Assembly: GCF_019649055.1 (NCBI RefSeq)
Contig: NW_026570249.1
Span: forward strand, 930,001 to 994,000
Direction: 5' to 3'
DNA: 64,000 bases
Source of the DNA: Paramacrobiotus metropolitanus
Lineage: Eukaryota; Tardigrada; Eutardigrada; Parachela; Macrobiotidae
In this document: positions 12,401 to 24,982 of the stretch, one piece after another
Layout: every line of letters begins with the position of its first letter
How positions within the stretch are numbered: position 1 is the first letter of the stretch
Translations under genes and position numbers: made by a program
Notes under the pieces: model-generated
What the model was told of the DNA's origin: nothing
The model's input: the letters and a program-made list of their open reading frames with translations, nothing else
Databases searched by the model: none

Positions 12401-13931
12401 ATGCGGTGCGTTTTGGTGGTGGCCTTTCTCTGTGCCTCGGCATGGTGGTGTGATGCGGCACACGTGTTGACCTATGACGGGAACAAAGGGTACTTCGTTA
12501 GCAAGCCGGTTCTGGCCAAGGCCACCAAGTGCACAATGCCATCCAAGACCAAGGAGCTGAACAACACCCCGATCAGTCTTAGGACGATTACCACTCCGGC
12601 ACCGGCTAGTGCCTGCGACGCGTAAGTGCGATGTTGATATGCTTCTGCACTACGAAGTGTACGATTGTGTGTCTCTAAAGCATTGGTTGTGTGAACCGAA
12701 ATTTGGTTTATAATGCAATGGTTGTGTGAAACGTATAAAATAGTGGTTTGGATTCCAATTTAAACAAAGATTTGTCATTTGTTCACCTGTATAGTAGACT
12801 GTTGCATATGACCTTTATCCCATGCACGTCTTTAGAGAGGCTCTCAAGGCCGAAATCCCAAAGGTTCTGGAGAAGCTGATTGAGAATAAGCTGAAGAACA
12901 CTAAAGATCCGGCACAACAGTGCTTTTTCAGCGAAGCAGATATGAAGGAAGTCGGTCTGGAGAAATACGTCCAAGTGGCCAACTTCATTGGTACCAAGAA
13001 GGTAAGTCTACTGTAGGTCATCATAAATAATTTTGATATTCTAAAGATTTCCTAAGCACAAACAAATACAGACAGTAGGTACCACTATTACGCAGCTAAA
13101 CTATTACATAGCGTTGTGGTTAATCTAGAAAAGCAACGACAATTAAAACGTGAAGAAACTTTTTTGACGGTGACCTGGATTACAGGCAACCATTGAAAGC
13201 TACTTTTTTGTAGTTGTGCTTGTGGTCCGGTCTTACTACCCCTAACTCGCAAGACTATATTGATAACAAGAGCGGCTGTATGCGGCTGGAAAACACTCCC
13301 CTCGGGAACTATTTGGAGGTGGCATTCAACAAAAAAGAAGGCGACAAGAACTATCCGAAAAACGCTCTGGATTGCCATAAAAATACCAACTGGGAAATAG
13401 GCGGCACCCGATGGCCGGGATTGAAAATCGATGGCATGCACTTTCTCCGAGCGCTGTGGTCGTACGGTAGCAAAAATGTAAGGACGACTAAATGGACGCT
13501 AGTAACATCCATCCGTGTATATTCTTCAGACCGTCAAATCCTTGATTATTGTAGATCGCTCTACAAGTCGATGGAGAATTGATAACGGTCCTGAACAAAG
13601 CCGGCAATTTCAAGGGCAATTTCAACGGAGAGTAAGCGAAGCTTAAGTGTCCTTTTAATTTGCTGTGTATCTTTACAAAAACTTTGACCTTGACCTTTAC
13701 AGTGTTTTCTCACTAATTGAATTCCCGGCATTGGTCAAAGAAGGAAAAATCAAGAAAGTGCACATCAAGATTTTTGAAGACGCAACCGATTTCAAGGAGA
13801 ACTCGAAGGAACTTCGCGAACGAAAATATACTTGTACATCAGCGGAATACAAGACCATGAAAGCGGACGCTATGGCCGATCTGAGAATCGACGAGAAGAA
13901 TTTCACTTGTGAAGACGGTGTCAAGATTTAG
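12401..13931 (+). CDS. secreted protein of unknown family, 318 aa
   Basis: Five exons: 12401-12621, 12836-13001, 13214-13477, 13555-13631 and 13703-13931, all with GT-AG borders and matching phases (2, 0, 0, 2), totalling 957 nt. The start is set by a clear signal peptide (MRCVLVVAFLCASAWWCDA). The mature part has several Cys (residues in KATKCTM, SACDAEA, QQCFFSE, SGCMRLE, LDCHKN, YTCTSAE, FTCEDG), is rich in Lys/Glu, and has an N-glycosylation sequon at NNT. The even number of Cys is compatible with disulfide bonds outside the cell. The gene has its own TATA box and is flanked by long non-coding DNA. I cannot assign a family; it may be lineage-specific. The exon model is strong even though the function is unknown. 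Confidence 0.72.
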
Positions 13932-14612
13932 ATGCTGTTAGCAAAAAAACTTAATTCCATTTCCAAAATCAGTTTGTCAACACCGTGAATCTTTTCCCAG
14001 ACAACATTCTTACTTCAATAACTGTCACCTATTTACCTAATTTTTCGTGGTGGGCTATTTGATGCTTGCTTTCACTTTTTTGTTACTCACTGCTGCTAAA
14101 ACTGTAATACCGGGTATTGCATTACAGATTCAGATGCATACATAAAAACATCTGTACAAGTAAAACATAAACCCGCCATACGGATACTTATATACTCTGT
14201 AGTTAGTCAAATTTACACATTGGACATCTGCAGTTAGAACAAATTGTACAAGTGCTTGTCAAATTCGTTAAACTACGTAGTATATTCCGTAGTATAGATG
14301 TTTCTTTCATCCCATCGAAACCAGGCTGGTAGTCAATAGTGTGTAAAAACAAACACACTAGCGTAAAACTCATAATTACAACGTTTATTCGTTGGATCCG
14401 TGTTTACACCCCTTGCATATGTACTTATTCATTGAACGTTAACTACAGCTCTCAATGTCAAAAAAACATGCTGTTGAAATTGCGCCTTCGCATGATTTCC
14501 ATCTTATTGCTAGAGAAATTTTAGTATGTAGATCTCAGCAGATTACATCTGGCACATTATATCTCGCAGTGGACTAAACAATAAACTGCGACATATAATT
14601 TTGCTCGTTAAT
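13932..14612. other. intergenic region before the GPCR array
   Basis: No exon recognised. It is AT-rich and presumably contains the 3' end of the secreted-protein gene and the promoter of the first GPCR. Confidence 0.35.
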
Positions 14613-15651
14613 ATGCGGCTTTTTTCCATCCTCATGCATAGTAACAGGACATTCATTACCAATACGACCACCGCAATTCAGCAGCCCGTGTCAACGGGAA
14701 CATACATGTACGCGAGCGTTATTGCCATAATATGCGTCATCACAGTTGTATTGAATATAATCTTCATCGTATCGTTTCTGCGACACTCGTCACTGCGATC
14801 GCCGTTTAATTATTATTTGTTGAATTTATCAGCCAGTGATATTCTGTTGGCCGTGTGTAATATGCTGCCCAGTGTCATCTCCATGTTTATTGGATATTCC
14901 ATTGTCGCGCAGTCATACTGTCCGGTACATCTGGTCATCAGTCGTACCACCGTCTCGGCCTCATGCAACGCGGTGTTACTGATCAGTGTGGACCGTGTCT
15001 TGTCTGTTCTCTGGCCATTCTGGCACCGAAACAATCGCAAAGTCAAAATAGTGGTTATTAAATGTGTCGTCATGTGGATATGGTTAATCGTTATTAACGT
15101 CCCGTATGTCGCAATGGACCGGCTGTGGTACACAAACGATACGGAAATAGATTGCGTAACGCACAGGGCGGCCCAACCGACCTTCTCGAATGTTCTACAA
15201 TTTGTTCTCTTTCTCTGTCCACAGTGCATTATCTTGTTAAATACTGCGGTGACCTTTGCGTGGTTCTCGAAACACGGCAGAAAACGTAAGTGCTGTAATA
15301 TTTTTCGAGTATATCACAATTAACATTTACATTTGTATAGCTACACCCCAAACTACAATCGCTAATCTGACGTCAGCAGTACAGCATCATTCAAGCCATA
15401 TTCCGATCGTTCCCAACATTACCCTACTGCGCGAGCGCAAGAATTTGTGGATATTCTTCCTTTTAGTAACATCTATTACGGTTTGCTGGTTACCTAACTG
15501 TATCTATTACGTGGTGAATAGCTTTAATAGCTCCTACGGTATTTTGGAAGTTAGTAGAACCCTTACTTGTTTGCAGTATTTCAGTTGTTTGTTTAATCAG
15601 ATTGTGTACCGAGCTGCTATACCGGAGCTACGCAGAATTTTTGTGCGATAA
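14613..15651 (+). CDS. rhodopsin-like GPCR, array copy 1
   Basis: Two exons, 14613-15285 and 15341-15651, with a 55-bp phase-1 intron in the third intracellular loop. The product has seven hydrophobic segments. TM2 carries the conserved NLSASD (Asn-Leu...Asp). TM3 ends SVDRVLSV, so the usual DRY is DRV. TM4 has the conserved Trp (MWIWLI). TM6 has CWLPN in place of CWxP. TM7 lacks the NPxxY proline and reads FNQIVY. N-terminal Asn-x-Thr sites (SNRT, TNTT) fit an outside N-terminus. ATG 14634 is an alternative start that gives an N-terminus more like the paralogues. This is the most divergent + copy and stands 8 kb away from the other five. The ligand is unknown; it is plausibly an orphan amine- or peptide-type receptor. 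Confidence 0.75.
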
Positions 15652-16890
15652 TTAGAGCCAGCCGCTTTGCCTTGCGCCACTTTCCCACTATATACCTGTT
15701 ATAAATAAATACAATGGCTAATTACTACATTTTTGCATCGGTTATAGTGTACATGAGTTTTTTCGTACTCCGTCTCGCAGTACAACAGAAATACGAAAGT
15801 ACGAGTATTTCAAGCCCAGAGAAAAACAGCATCGTAGCAAGTTGTATTATATTCACCGCCTAAATTTACTTGCTGGACAATTTGGAAATTACGTATATAA
15901 AACTTGCAGCCGTAGATTTATTGGCACCTGTTTATCTTGCCATTTTTATTTGATCAGTAACAGAACTACAAAAAAAGAAAAAAAGGGCAATCTTTCTGTA
16001 CCTGTACCAGAAAAAAGGTTTTAGGACGTTCGAATTGGCACGTCGTTGCACCGGCATAATCTCAAAGTTTTCCCATGTTTTCCCGTGAGCGTATTCCCCA
16101 TTTGGCACATGCGCAGTCTGTTAATATTCTGTACGTGACATACTCTGTACGTATATCTATATAATATAGGTAATTATGCTACCGACGGTTATAGTTCAGC
16201 CCACAGCACTACGAGTATTATTCGCAAATTTATTCCATCTACTCTGGATCTGTTTGTCCGGAGCATATCGAAGGAAAAGAGAAAAAGACATCAATTTTAC
16301 ATCACATTTGGCGGTTTGATTCTTGTTGTACCGCTAACCAACTAACCACGAAACAAATATGTGTGACGCAGGTAGACTCAGTCCACTACCGAAAATTAAT
16401 TTTGATATTACGCGCGCTATGTTGTTTAAAATATTGAATTTATTAAGATCAACACAATGTTAATAACGTCATCCGGATTCTTTTGCACAGAAACAGTCAA
16501 ATCATGTAAACAAGATGAATTTTTTAGTTGTCGTCACCCTCAATTCAAGCAATGAGGCTGCCCAATAAATGCACGTACATTCATATTTACGCAGTTGTTA
16601 CGTTGCTGTTTTTCTTGGCAGCTTTGCTGTGATTTTGTTAACAATGAATTAAGTGCAGTACTCTGTACATGTAAAAAAAAATTCATATTTACTACATGAC
16701 AGGTACGTACGTGAGGGTATGGCTAGCTTCAGCTAGCTTCAGAGAGAATTAATATGTTTCGTTCATTTCAGACAGTTATTGTTTCAACATACGCGAGTAC
16801 GTTCTACAACAACAAAAACAAAATTAATGAGATTAAAAATGCGTTTCGCATATAGAGTACATCACGTTATATTGTGTTAGTATCAGGGTG
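15652..16890. other. intergenic region
   Basis: Between the convergent GPCR copies 1 (+) and 2 (-). Two TACGAGTA octamers are present (15800, 16210), along with a small direct repeat (gctagcttca twice at about 16724-16741). No exon recognised. Confidence 0.35.
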
Positions 16891-17964
16891 TCAAGCGCAG
16901 CCAAACAATCTCTTTATAAATTCACTAGCGTCCTTAAAGGTCAGCACAATCAGCACGGGATCGGCAACGGCTTGCAGCGAATACAAAGCGAAAGCGACTT
17001 GCCGAACTACGGCACTGTCAATATCTTGAAACACTGCGATTGTATAATACACTTGGTTGGGCGTCCACGACACTATGATGCTGATAGTCAGTGCCGTCAA
17101 AACAGCAAATCCTCGATGACTATCGCGCGCCCGTTTTTCTTTGTCGTTTCCAACACTACTGTTAGGAATTCCAGATGGACTTGCATGACTCGTGTTTAAC
17201 TGTCGGAAACTTACTTCGTTTGTCGGCGATACCGTTGCAACCGAATTTCCCAGCTTTCTTCTCTTAAATTCCTGATACCACAGCACCGGTAGTGCGGCTG
17301 CTGCAATCTTTCTTCCCACCTTTCTTCTCCGTTCCTGGTACCACAACACGGGCAACGCGGCGGCTATCGCGGCGATCGGGACATCGTAAATGAGCAGCAT
17401 CTCGATGGCTTCCCATACAAATAATACATCGGTATTTACTCGGCAACTTCCGCCTGAAGGTCGAAAGTACGCGGCATCCAGTATGACGCCGGGCAGCGAG
17501 ACAATATGGACATACAGTATCATTCCGGTTATCATGGCCAGCGCAGTAAAAAGATTGTGGCGATGACGGTAAGAATGAGGAAAGGAGATGGCCCAGACAC
17601 GGCTAATGGAGATAAGCAGATGCATGTGCATGGTCACTCCGGTCCACACCCAGGCGGTGTACATATGTAGCGTACAGGTCGCATAGCTTAACGGCCAGAC
17701 AACGTATAATTGGTTGATGACAATCAGCCAGTCGTTGGTCATACAGAATACGAGATTGGCCACTAGTAGCGCGCAGATGTACAATGCAAACAGCGACCGC
17801 AGCTGCCGCACTAAAATGAACAACAGTAACACGGCGGAATTGAGGATAAACGCGATAAAGGTCACTGCTACTATGAAGATGCTGCCAAACGACCAAGCAT
17901 TATTAGTGGTTGCGGTGGAATTGCGATCCAGTGCGCTATCGTTGAAACTCCACGACCGGTTCAT
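16891..17964 (-). CDS. rhodopsin-like GPCR, intronless, with duplicated TM5-end segment
   Basis: A single exon of 357 aa. Seven hydrophobic segments are visible; the TM3 end reads ISRVWAI where DRY is expected, TM6 has SWTPNQ, and TM7 reads ADPVLIV (DPxxI instead of NPxxY). N-glycosylation sites lie near the N-terminus (NRS, NST). It is closely related to the gene at 19561-20589 and clearly different from the + strand family. Residues 200-219 and 220-240 are two copies of one segment containing AAALPVLWYQE plus a basic stretch, placing a second hydrophobic patch in the third intracellular loop. The paralogue has this segment once. The duplication could change G-protein coupling or mark early decay; the reading frame is intact. 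Confidence 0.78.
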   Translation of the reverse strand: MNRSWSFNDSALDRNSTATTNNAWSFGSIFIVAVTFIAFILNSAVLLLFILVRQLRSLFALYICALLVANLVFCMTNDWLIVINQLYVVWPLSYATCTLHMYTAWVWTGVTMHMHLLISISRVWAISFPHSYRHRHNLFTALAMITGMILYVHIVSLPGVILDAAYFRPSGGSCRVNTDVLFVWEAIEMLLIYDVPIAAIAAALPVLWYQERRRKVGRKIAAAALPVLWYQEFKRRKLGNSVATVSPTNEVSFRQLNTSHASPSGIPNSSVGNDKEKRARDSHRGFAVLTALTISIIVSWTPNQVYYTIAVFQDIDSAVVRQVAFALYSLQAVADPVLIVLTFKDASEFIKRLFGCA

Positions 17965-19560
17965 CCTTTACAAAATTTTTAAGATGTAAATCAATTCTGG
18001 TTGGCCGTTTTATCCGTATTTGTAGTTACGGGCACAATCACGTAATGGGGCTCTGCTTCTAAAATAGATGAACCGCCGCGGGCGCGAAACGGAACACAAC
18101 GATAGTTTGATTTTTCATGGCTTTTAGGGCGATGAAGAAATGGATCTGTCGATAACCTTTCCTTATATACGTATCCAAGTGCAGGATACGTAAGACTTGC
18201 GTGACTGAATTGTAGGACAATAATATCAACCAGGAAGAAGACGAACCAGATCATTGGAGTGTCACGTGTGCACTGCTATCGTAGATTTTTCCGGTTCGGC
18301 AGACCGGCGAAAACACTATTGTCCTACGATGAAAAATGGTACTTGGCGACTGTCTAATATAACGTGCCCCAACAAACACCGGAAGCATTTGCCATGAGTT
18401 TATAATCCTTGACTGCAAAATAATGTCGATACATTGGCTCATATTTGTTAATCTTTGTGGTTGCGACTTGCTATTTTGGGCGAAGGCATGACAGATTACT
18501 GATATTTGACGAAACTTGGTGATTTGAATAGCCTGCTTAGCATATTCGACGTTTTTCGTGAATAGAATACGTGAGGTTTCTCATGTACGGACTTAACAAC
18601 TCGCAGTCAGAAATCAATTAATCAATTGAATACGGGCTGCCCCACGCAGCGTTCTATATAAACACGTATTTATTTTATGACAAATAACAGCATCAGAGCA
18701 TATAGACTTATTATTTTGTTTTCTATAATATTAATTTGTGCCTGTAGCCGCATCTGCGGTATCAAAGTGTTTGAATACTAGCGCAACAATCGAATGAATC
18801 GATTGCTTTCTAAGAGTATAATAATCATGAAAACAGTTAGAGCTAAAATTCCAACAATTTTAAATATTGTTAAATGTTAATAGCCTATACACCATATTGA
18901 CAAAAATATTATAGAGATCCCATGTGTAATGCATGTGTATAGACAAGCTAGTGGTTCCACTAAAACTGTTATTGTACACTGTACAGTACACCACATAACA
19001 TTTCATTCTTGTTCGTACCACTGTTTATTATTATTTAAGAATAAGTTAATTAGAAAGATCCATACAATACGCTTTGCTCGTCAAGTAGGCATCAACTGTT
19101 TCCGTACGTTGTGGAAATGTTGCGGAAATTAACAACGATTCTGAAACTTAGTTGAAGACATATAACACTATGGAAGCCGAGGTTCTTCCACAAATCTGTG
19201 GAAAATGATCAATTGTTTTACGGACGGACCTATGCGAGGGATCGGACATCAATTTTATATCTGTTTATGAACTAAGTTGTCACCGTGAGTCCGCGATGTC
19301 AATTAATACGCACAGAATTCTTCTGAAAAGCTTCTCACTGTTGGCGAAAACAGGAAGTCGCGACAGGATACGTTTGGCTACGTTTATTGTGCTTGTGCCA
19401 GGTCGAGTATGTGTTACGGGTGTGCAAAATTGAAAGGTGACCCCATCAGTGCACATTGGGCTTTTACCAAGTAGATCATGTACAGACATAAAACCGCGCG
19501 TTTTATAAAGTGCCGTATACAAGCAGTTTTTACAAATCTCTGCTAAACAACAAAACGTCG
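17965..19560. other. intergenic region between the two minus-strand GPCRs
   Basis: AT-rich, with no exon or repeat that I can support. The promoter of the 16891-17964 gene must lie at its left end. Confidence 0.35.
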
Positions 19561-20589
19561 TCATGGCCTCCAGGTACTGGTATCGCACAAAGTCAGTCTC
19601 TTGAGAACAGCACTCGCCTCCTGGAACGTCAACACAATTAACACCGGATCCGCAATGGCTTGCAAAGAGTACAGAATAAACGCAAACTGCCGCACCACCG
19701 CGTTATCCACATCCCGAAACACCGCGATGGTGTAGTAAATCTGGTTCGGCGTCCAGCTGAGAATTACGCTAATGGTCAACGCGGTCAGCACAGCAAATCC
19801 TCGATGCCCACTTCTTTGCCGCTCTCGGGTACCTTTCTCAAAAACCTCATTCGGCGCCGAGCTATGTGCCACGGCCGTCGCTTTGCGGGTGAGCTCATTG
19901 GCTTGAGTAACCGACACCAATCGTCGCTTACGATGCTGTTGATACCATAAAAACGGCAGCGCCCCAGCCATCACTGCAATGGGAGCGTCGTATATTACTA
20001 TCATGACAACAGCATCCCAGACAATCATTTTATCCGTATTCAGACTACAGCCATCGGGAACGCGGTAATACAGGGCATCCAGCACGACACCCGGCAGGCA
20101 CATGATATGGACGTACGCCGTTATCAGCCCCATCATAATCAGTGCTGATTTGATGTTGTGGTGGTTGCGGTAGGAATGGGGGAAGGAGATCGCCCAGATG
20201 CGGTTGATGGTGATTAGTAAGTGCAGATGCATGGTCACTCCGGTCCACACCCACGCCGCGTACATGTGCAGAGTACACGCTGCATAGCTCAGTGGCCATG
20301 TGCCAAACAGCTGATTGGTCACAATCATCCAGTCGTTCGTCGCACAGAATATGACATTCGACAGCAGAAGTGCGCAGATATACAGTGCGAATAGCGAGCG
20401 CAGCCGGCGTACACAGATGAATAACAACAGGACCGCCACGTTCAATATGAAGGCGACACAAGTGACCGTTATCAGAAAGATGGGACCAAAACCCCAGTTT
20501 AATTTCTGGATCGGGACGCTGATATTGTCGTTTGAATCAGTGCCGTTATCAATACTCCACGAGCGGATCATTGTGCTTTTTTCAGTCAT
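19561..20589 (-). CDS. rhodopsin-like GPCR, intronless, paralogue of the 16891-17964 gene
   Basis: A single exon of 342 aa. It shares with its neighbour the WSFG/WGFG-I-F start of TM1, the RLRSLFALYICALL segment, AWVWTGVTMH in TM3, the SFPHSYR second-loop sequence, SWTPNQ-YYTIAVF in TM6 and ADPVLIVLTF in TM7. The DRY position reads INRIWAI. The third loop has one LPFLWYQ segment and a Lys/Arg-rich stretch. The ATG at 20571 (MIRSWS) aligns with the start of the paralogue, so the first six residues may not be used. The pair probably arose by tandem duplication within the array. The ligand is unknown. Confidence 0.8.
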   Translation of the reverse strand: MTEKSTMIRSWSIDNGTDSNDNISVPIQKLNWGFGPIFLITVTCVAFILNVAVLLLFICVRRLRSLFALYICALLLSNVIFCATNDWMIVTNQLFGTWPLSYAACTLHMYAAWVWTGVTMHLHLLITINRIWAISFPHSYRNHHNIKSALIMMGLITAYVHIMCLPGVVLDALYYRVPDGCSLNTDKMIVWDAVVMIVIYDAPIAVMAGALPFLWYQQHRKRRLVSVTQANELTRKATAVAHSSAPNEVFEKGTRERQRSGHRGFAVLTALTISVILSWTPNQIYYTIAVFRDVDNAVVRQFAFILYSLQAIADPVLIVLTFQEASAVLKRLTLCDTSTWRP

Positions 20590-23500
20590 TTAGCCTGCAA
20601 ACGACGCTACGGAATACGGTTTAGTAAAATTAAAATCAAAATTATGCCGGTGCGTCTTTATTAGCATTTTATGTAACTGGACGCGGATGATTAATGTGCC
20701 CCGAGCGCGACGCACACAGAAACGATAGAATGGAGTTATTTCAGCAGGGCGTGTCTACATTATCCCAAACAAACAGCGACTACACGTCAAAAAGCATGAA
20801 GTGTCTCTACACAAGAAAAAAAGGATAGAGTAGGTGTTATAGTAAACATGTGCCCAATCACCTTCCAAATAAAACTGGATAAACAGATACGCCATTCTCT
20901 GTGCCACTGAATTCATGCAACTACACGACAATGCGTTTGTTTAGTCGACACATTCTGTGCTTAAACTTGACAAAAAATACAACATGATCTGGCGAATCTG
21001 GTATAATGATCAACTGAAAAACAGTGCACGTTAATTAACTTTTGAAGTGCAGTAACACGATCCGATAATCGATGAACTCGGATGATCAACAGGGCTGAAA
21101 TACCAGACCCAGCCGATACATACGGAAACGTGATTGCCAGAATAATTGACTGGTTAAACCGAACTTTAAGAGACGTAAACGACCTCGGCGGGATTGTGCG
21201 AATCAAACGTCCTTGATTAATGTAATCACGTATGTATCTGCAGCTGGGACCCTGTTATTTTGTCATCTGATAATAAGGGACTACTTTGAGACTGCAGAGA
21301 TTTGCTGCAACACTGACAAGCTTGCGAGGAACAACAACAACGCACAGCACTGTACCGACAAGGTCACTAACTAAAGACTGGCAAAAGGGCACTGGCAAAC
21401 GATTACGGTCGCAGTTGAGACAAATTACTCGTATATAACGTGCGGAATAAAACCGCTCTCATTGATTTTAACCTTTTCCGCGTAGACGAGAGCAATAACT
21501 GCCAAAATATGCTCAAAAAGCAGCAGGTTTTATCGATGCCAAAACGCACATTGTATCTGACGAAAACATGACAGATGCAATTAATGACGCTTGTTTGCCG
21601 GCAAAGAAATGAGCAGCACGCAGCCAGCAGAAGGATGAATAGAACAGAGAATAAACAAGGCACTCGAACGTCTTCTTTACGCACAAGCGCACAAAATACA
21701 CTTATTGGTAATTGTAAGCGGATAATTATTTTACGGAAAGTAGGGATACTGACAAGCAAATTAATTTCCAAATATACAATTTGGAGAAATCACGAAAGAT
21801 CCTGTAGAATACCTCAAGAAAACATTTGCAGACAAATATATAACCCATTAACGGATTCGCAACAGCTGCTTCCTCATAGTGATGATGTTTTCGGGCTGCG
21901 CAATATGTTGTTTTGTTCTCTGCAGCTTTCCGGTCTAACATCACAAGCAAATGTTTTCGGAACCAACCAGAGAACAGAGAACATGAAAAACGGTTAAGTG
22001 TATGGAGCGTCATATATAGTGAAATGCCCATCTGGCATCTACACAAGTACAACTATTACTTCTATAATAAGTTTTGTTACCCATTCGATAACTATTCTGT
22101 ATGTATTCGACTGTAGCCATATACCAGGTTTAGATTTATAACTGTTTAATGACTATAGACAAAAGGAATCGCTAGTTATTAAAATCTACAAACACCAAAT
22201 ATAAATACAGCAGAGGAAAAAATAGACAGCACAAAGCGCAAAAATTTTAAAACATGTACGAAGAAACTATACAGTGTACCACTGTATTCCTAAATTATTA
22301 TAAGAAGTTGATGAACGGTAATGTGATGTGAGCTGTAATGTGGTGACACTTGTTTTGTAAAGTGCACTGGATGGCATACTAAAGTCAAATAAACATGCGA
22401 CGGTTCAGTGAATTTACCGGATAAAAGTCAGGAAAACATTAAAGTGACCTGACATTTTCTAATGTTAGGGGAACTCCACATCGTTATTGCTTTGCTCTAA
22501 TCCTTTTCGGAATTTTCCAGATAGCATTATACGGTTTGTCATCGATGCAGCGCTTTCTCTTACTGCTACTGTACTCTGTAGGTCCTCGGTTCTCGTACAA
22601 CTGACGGTTTAACCATGTTGCAATTAAAGCGTATCTGCTTCAGACTGCTTGTCCTAGCAAAGTGACTGCGCACATCTTGTGTTCTTCGCCAAACCAGAAT
22701 ATATTTCACGGATCATTTTGTGCTGCACCCACAACAGGAAGGTCTTCAAGACTCAAGTTATTCTACTTACAATAGCGAGAACGGTCTGATTTTCCTTTTT
22801 GCTTGTACAATTAGGGTAATTGACGCCGACTGGTAAACAGCTTATCAATTCCCGCAAAACCAGCCAGCGGAATTTCGCAAATACATATCGTAGTTCCGTC
22901 ATGAGGGACCAAATGTGCATCGACTGTGAACATAAAAGGCTATGAACCGGCAAAAACAAACCTTCGTGCCAACTTCGCCAATCCAGAAAACTTTTCCGGA
23001 TCATTTTGTTCGTTCACGAAAACAGATGAAATTTCTGTATGGCTGTATTTTTATGTCCTATTTTTCATATCGGTTTCTGCATGTACAAAACAAAGATGGC
23101 ATGGAAAAACCGTTGCATTAATATAATTCTTCCCATTTTATTCAACGAATTATGGAAAGCACATTGCTAGTGACCTTATGAAATATGGGGTCGGTCTGCA
23201 GAATCACAGTCTACGGTAATGTCGCCCTTTATCGGTAAAACATTTACGAACGAATTAGGTTGATTTACGTAAGTAACTGCGAGTACTAAAGTTGGTGATG
23301 CGGTGCATGGTGGGCGCATAACGTTTAACCGGTGGCGATAAGCGATATACAGTACTTAAATACTTCCCGTGCCGCCAACGCACATTTTGTTCACCCTAAG
23401 AGGCAAAGGTTACAGTCAACATATTGAGCTCCACGTGGCATGGTAGTAATTACGAGTGGTTCGCGGGGTGATAATATTACCATATTGTAGAGTTCTGGAT

Positions 23501-23853
23501 GTGCTCATCGGCTAATGTACAGTACTTGCATAGGCTCCTCGGCGATCCGGTTACGCGAAATTTAAAGATTCAAGCATTCAATTCCCTAACGGCGTGCCCG
23601 ACACAATATTTTACACGAAGTTTAGAAACTTCTGTACATGTAAATTATTGAACCACACCATTAGTGTAAATATCTGCCGTATTTTGGGAAATACAGACTG
23701 TAATGTCCCAAAATAGCAGAACAGCTTTTCTGATGAGAAGATCAAGCACATAATTGCTTTATTTTAGGACGAGGAGACCTTATTGGCAATTTTTATTATC
23801 TGGGTATTTACTGGAAAGTCCATCTCTTGTCAAATGCAGTCTGCAATTACATA
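20590..23853. other. 3.3-kb intergenic region
   Basis: Open frames on both strands (up to about 140 codons) show no family features and no matching splice sites. One TACGAGTA octamer lies at 21426. It may contain eroded transposon or GPCR remnants that I cannot recognise by eye. Confidence 0.3.
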
Positions 23854-24982
23854 ATGAATATTAGCAATAAGTCGGCGGGAGATTTCAGTGAGACGCGTGT
23901 GCCAACATCTTCCTATGTGTACGGAACGATTATCGCCATAATATGCGTACTGGTGTGGTTCTTTAATTTTACCTTTATCGGAGCTTTTATACACAATCCC
24001 TTTCTTCGGACCCCCTTTAATTACTTACTGCTCAATGTATCCATCAGTGACCTTTTGATAGCGCTGTGTAATTTGCCCGAAGTGGTCGTTAACGCTTTCC
24101 TCGGCTATCGCGCTATCGGTATCAGCTTGTGTGTTCCGTTTTTGATCGTCACACGAACGACGGTCACCGCCTCGTGTAACGCTGTGTTTTTGATTAGTCT
24201 GGACCGTGGCTGTTCTGTATACAAACCGTTTCTGTATCGAAAATTAAACACAGTCAGACGCCGAATAATAATTTGTTGTGGTTTGTGGTTGTGGCTGATT
24301 TCTTGTAATGTTCTGTACATTCTGATGGATCGAGTAGTGCACACCGATCCGCTGGAAACCGTTTGTGTTTCTCATCCAAAAAACCAGCCAGTTCTGTGGA
24401 TTATCATGGAATTTTTACAGTTCATTTTCCCTCAACTGATGAGCGTGATTGATACTGCTCTGGTATTTGTATGGTACCAAAGAAAAACTAAAGGTCATAA
24501 AGGTAATACATTGTGCCGCGACCGTATAAATCGCTAATTGATCCATGAGCTCGTGAAATGCATAATTACATTTCTTATAATCCAGTCAAGCACAAGGTTT
24601 ATGTAATGCACATGAAATGCCAAGCACAAGATTTATGTTTAGTTATGTAAGGTTTAGGTGAATGGTTTATATTACAGGTGGTTCGATCAAGGAAGTGATC
24701 GCCTATAAAGCGCACATGCGACGCGAGCGTAAACATATTCAGATCTTCGTATCGCTGGTTACTGCGGTGGTCGTTTGTTGGTTGCCCAACACCTTGTACT
24801 ATTTACTCCTTGGATTTAATTCCGAATTCAGTAACAGTTATTTTGCACGAATCGGCACTACGCTTCAGTCTGCCAGCTGTATTTTCCATGCTCTGGCTTT
24901 CCACCTAACTTTGCCGGAACTGCATAAGATATGGAAAATATGCTGGACAAAAATTACACCTGTTAGCAAAACAGCTTACTAG
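23854..24982 (+). CDS. rhodopsin-like GPCR, array copy 2
   Basis: Exons 23854-24502 and 24678-24982 with a 175-bp phase-1 intron after TM5. The start ATG gives MNISNKS, matching the Asn-rich start of the other copies. Motifs: TPFNYLLLNVSISD in TM1-2, SLDRGCSVY at the DRY position (DRG), CWLPN in TM6, and a TM7 lacking NPxxY (SCIFHALAFH). The TM3 region has RTTVTASCNAVFLIS, as in copy 1. Full-length and open. It starts the tight block of five + copies from 23.8 to 31.4 kb. Confidence 0.8.

Noticed and set aside
20590-23853. Possible eroded GPCR copy in the large gap of the array
   Set aside because: I could find none of the TM2, TM3, TM6 or TM7 motifs in any frame.
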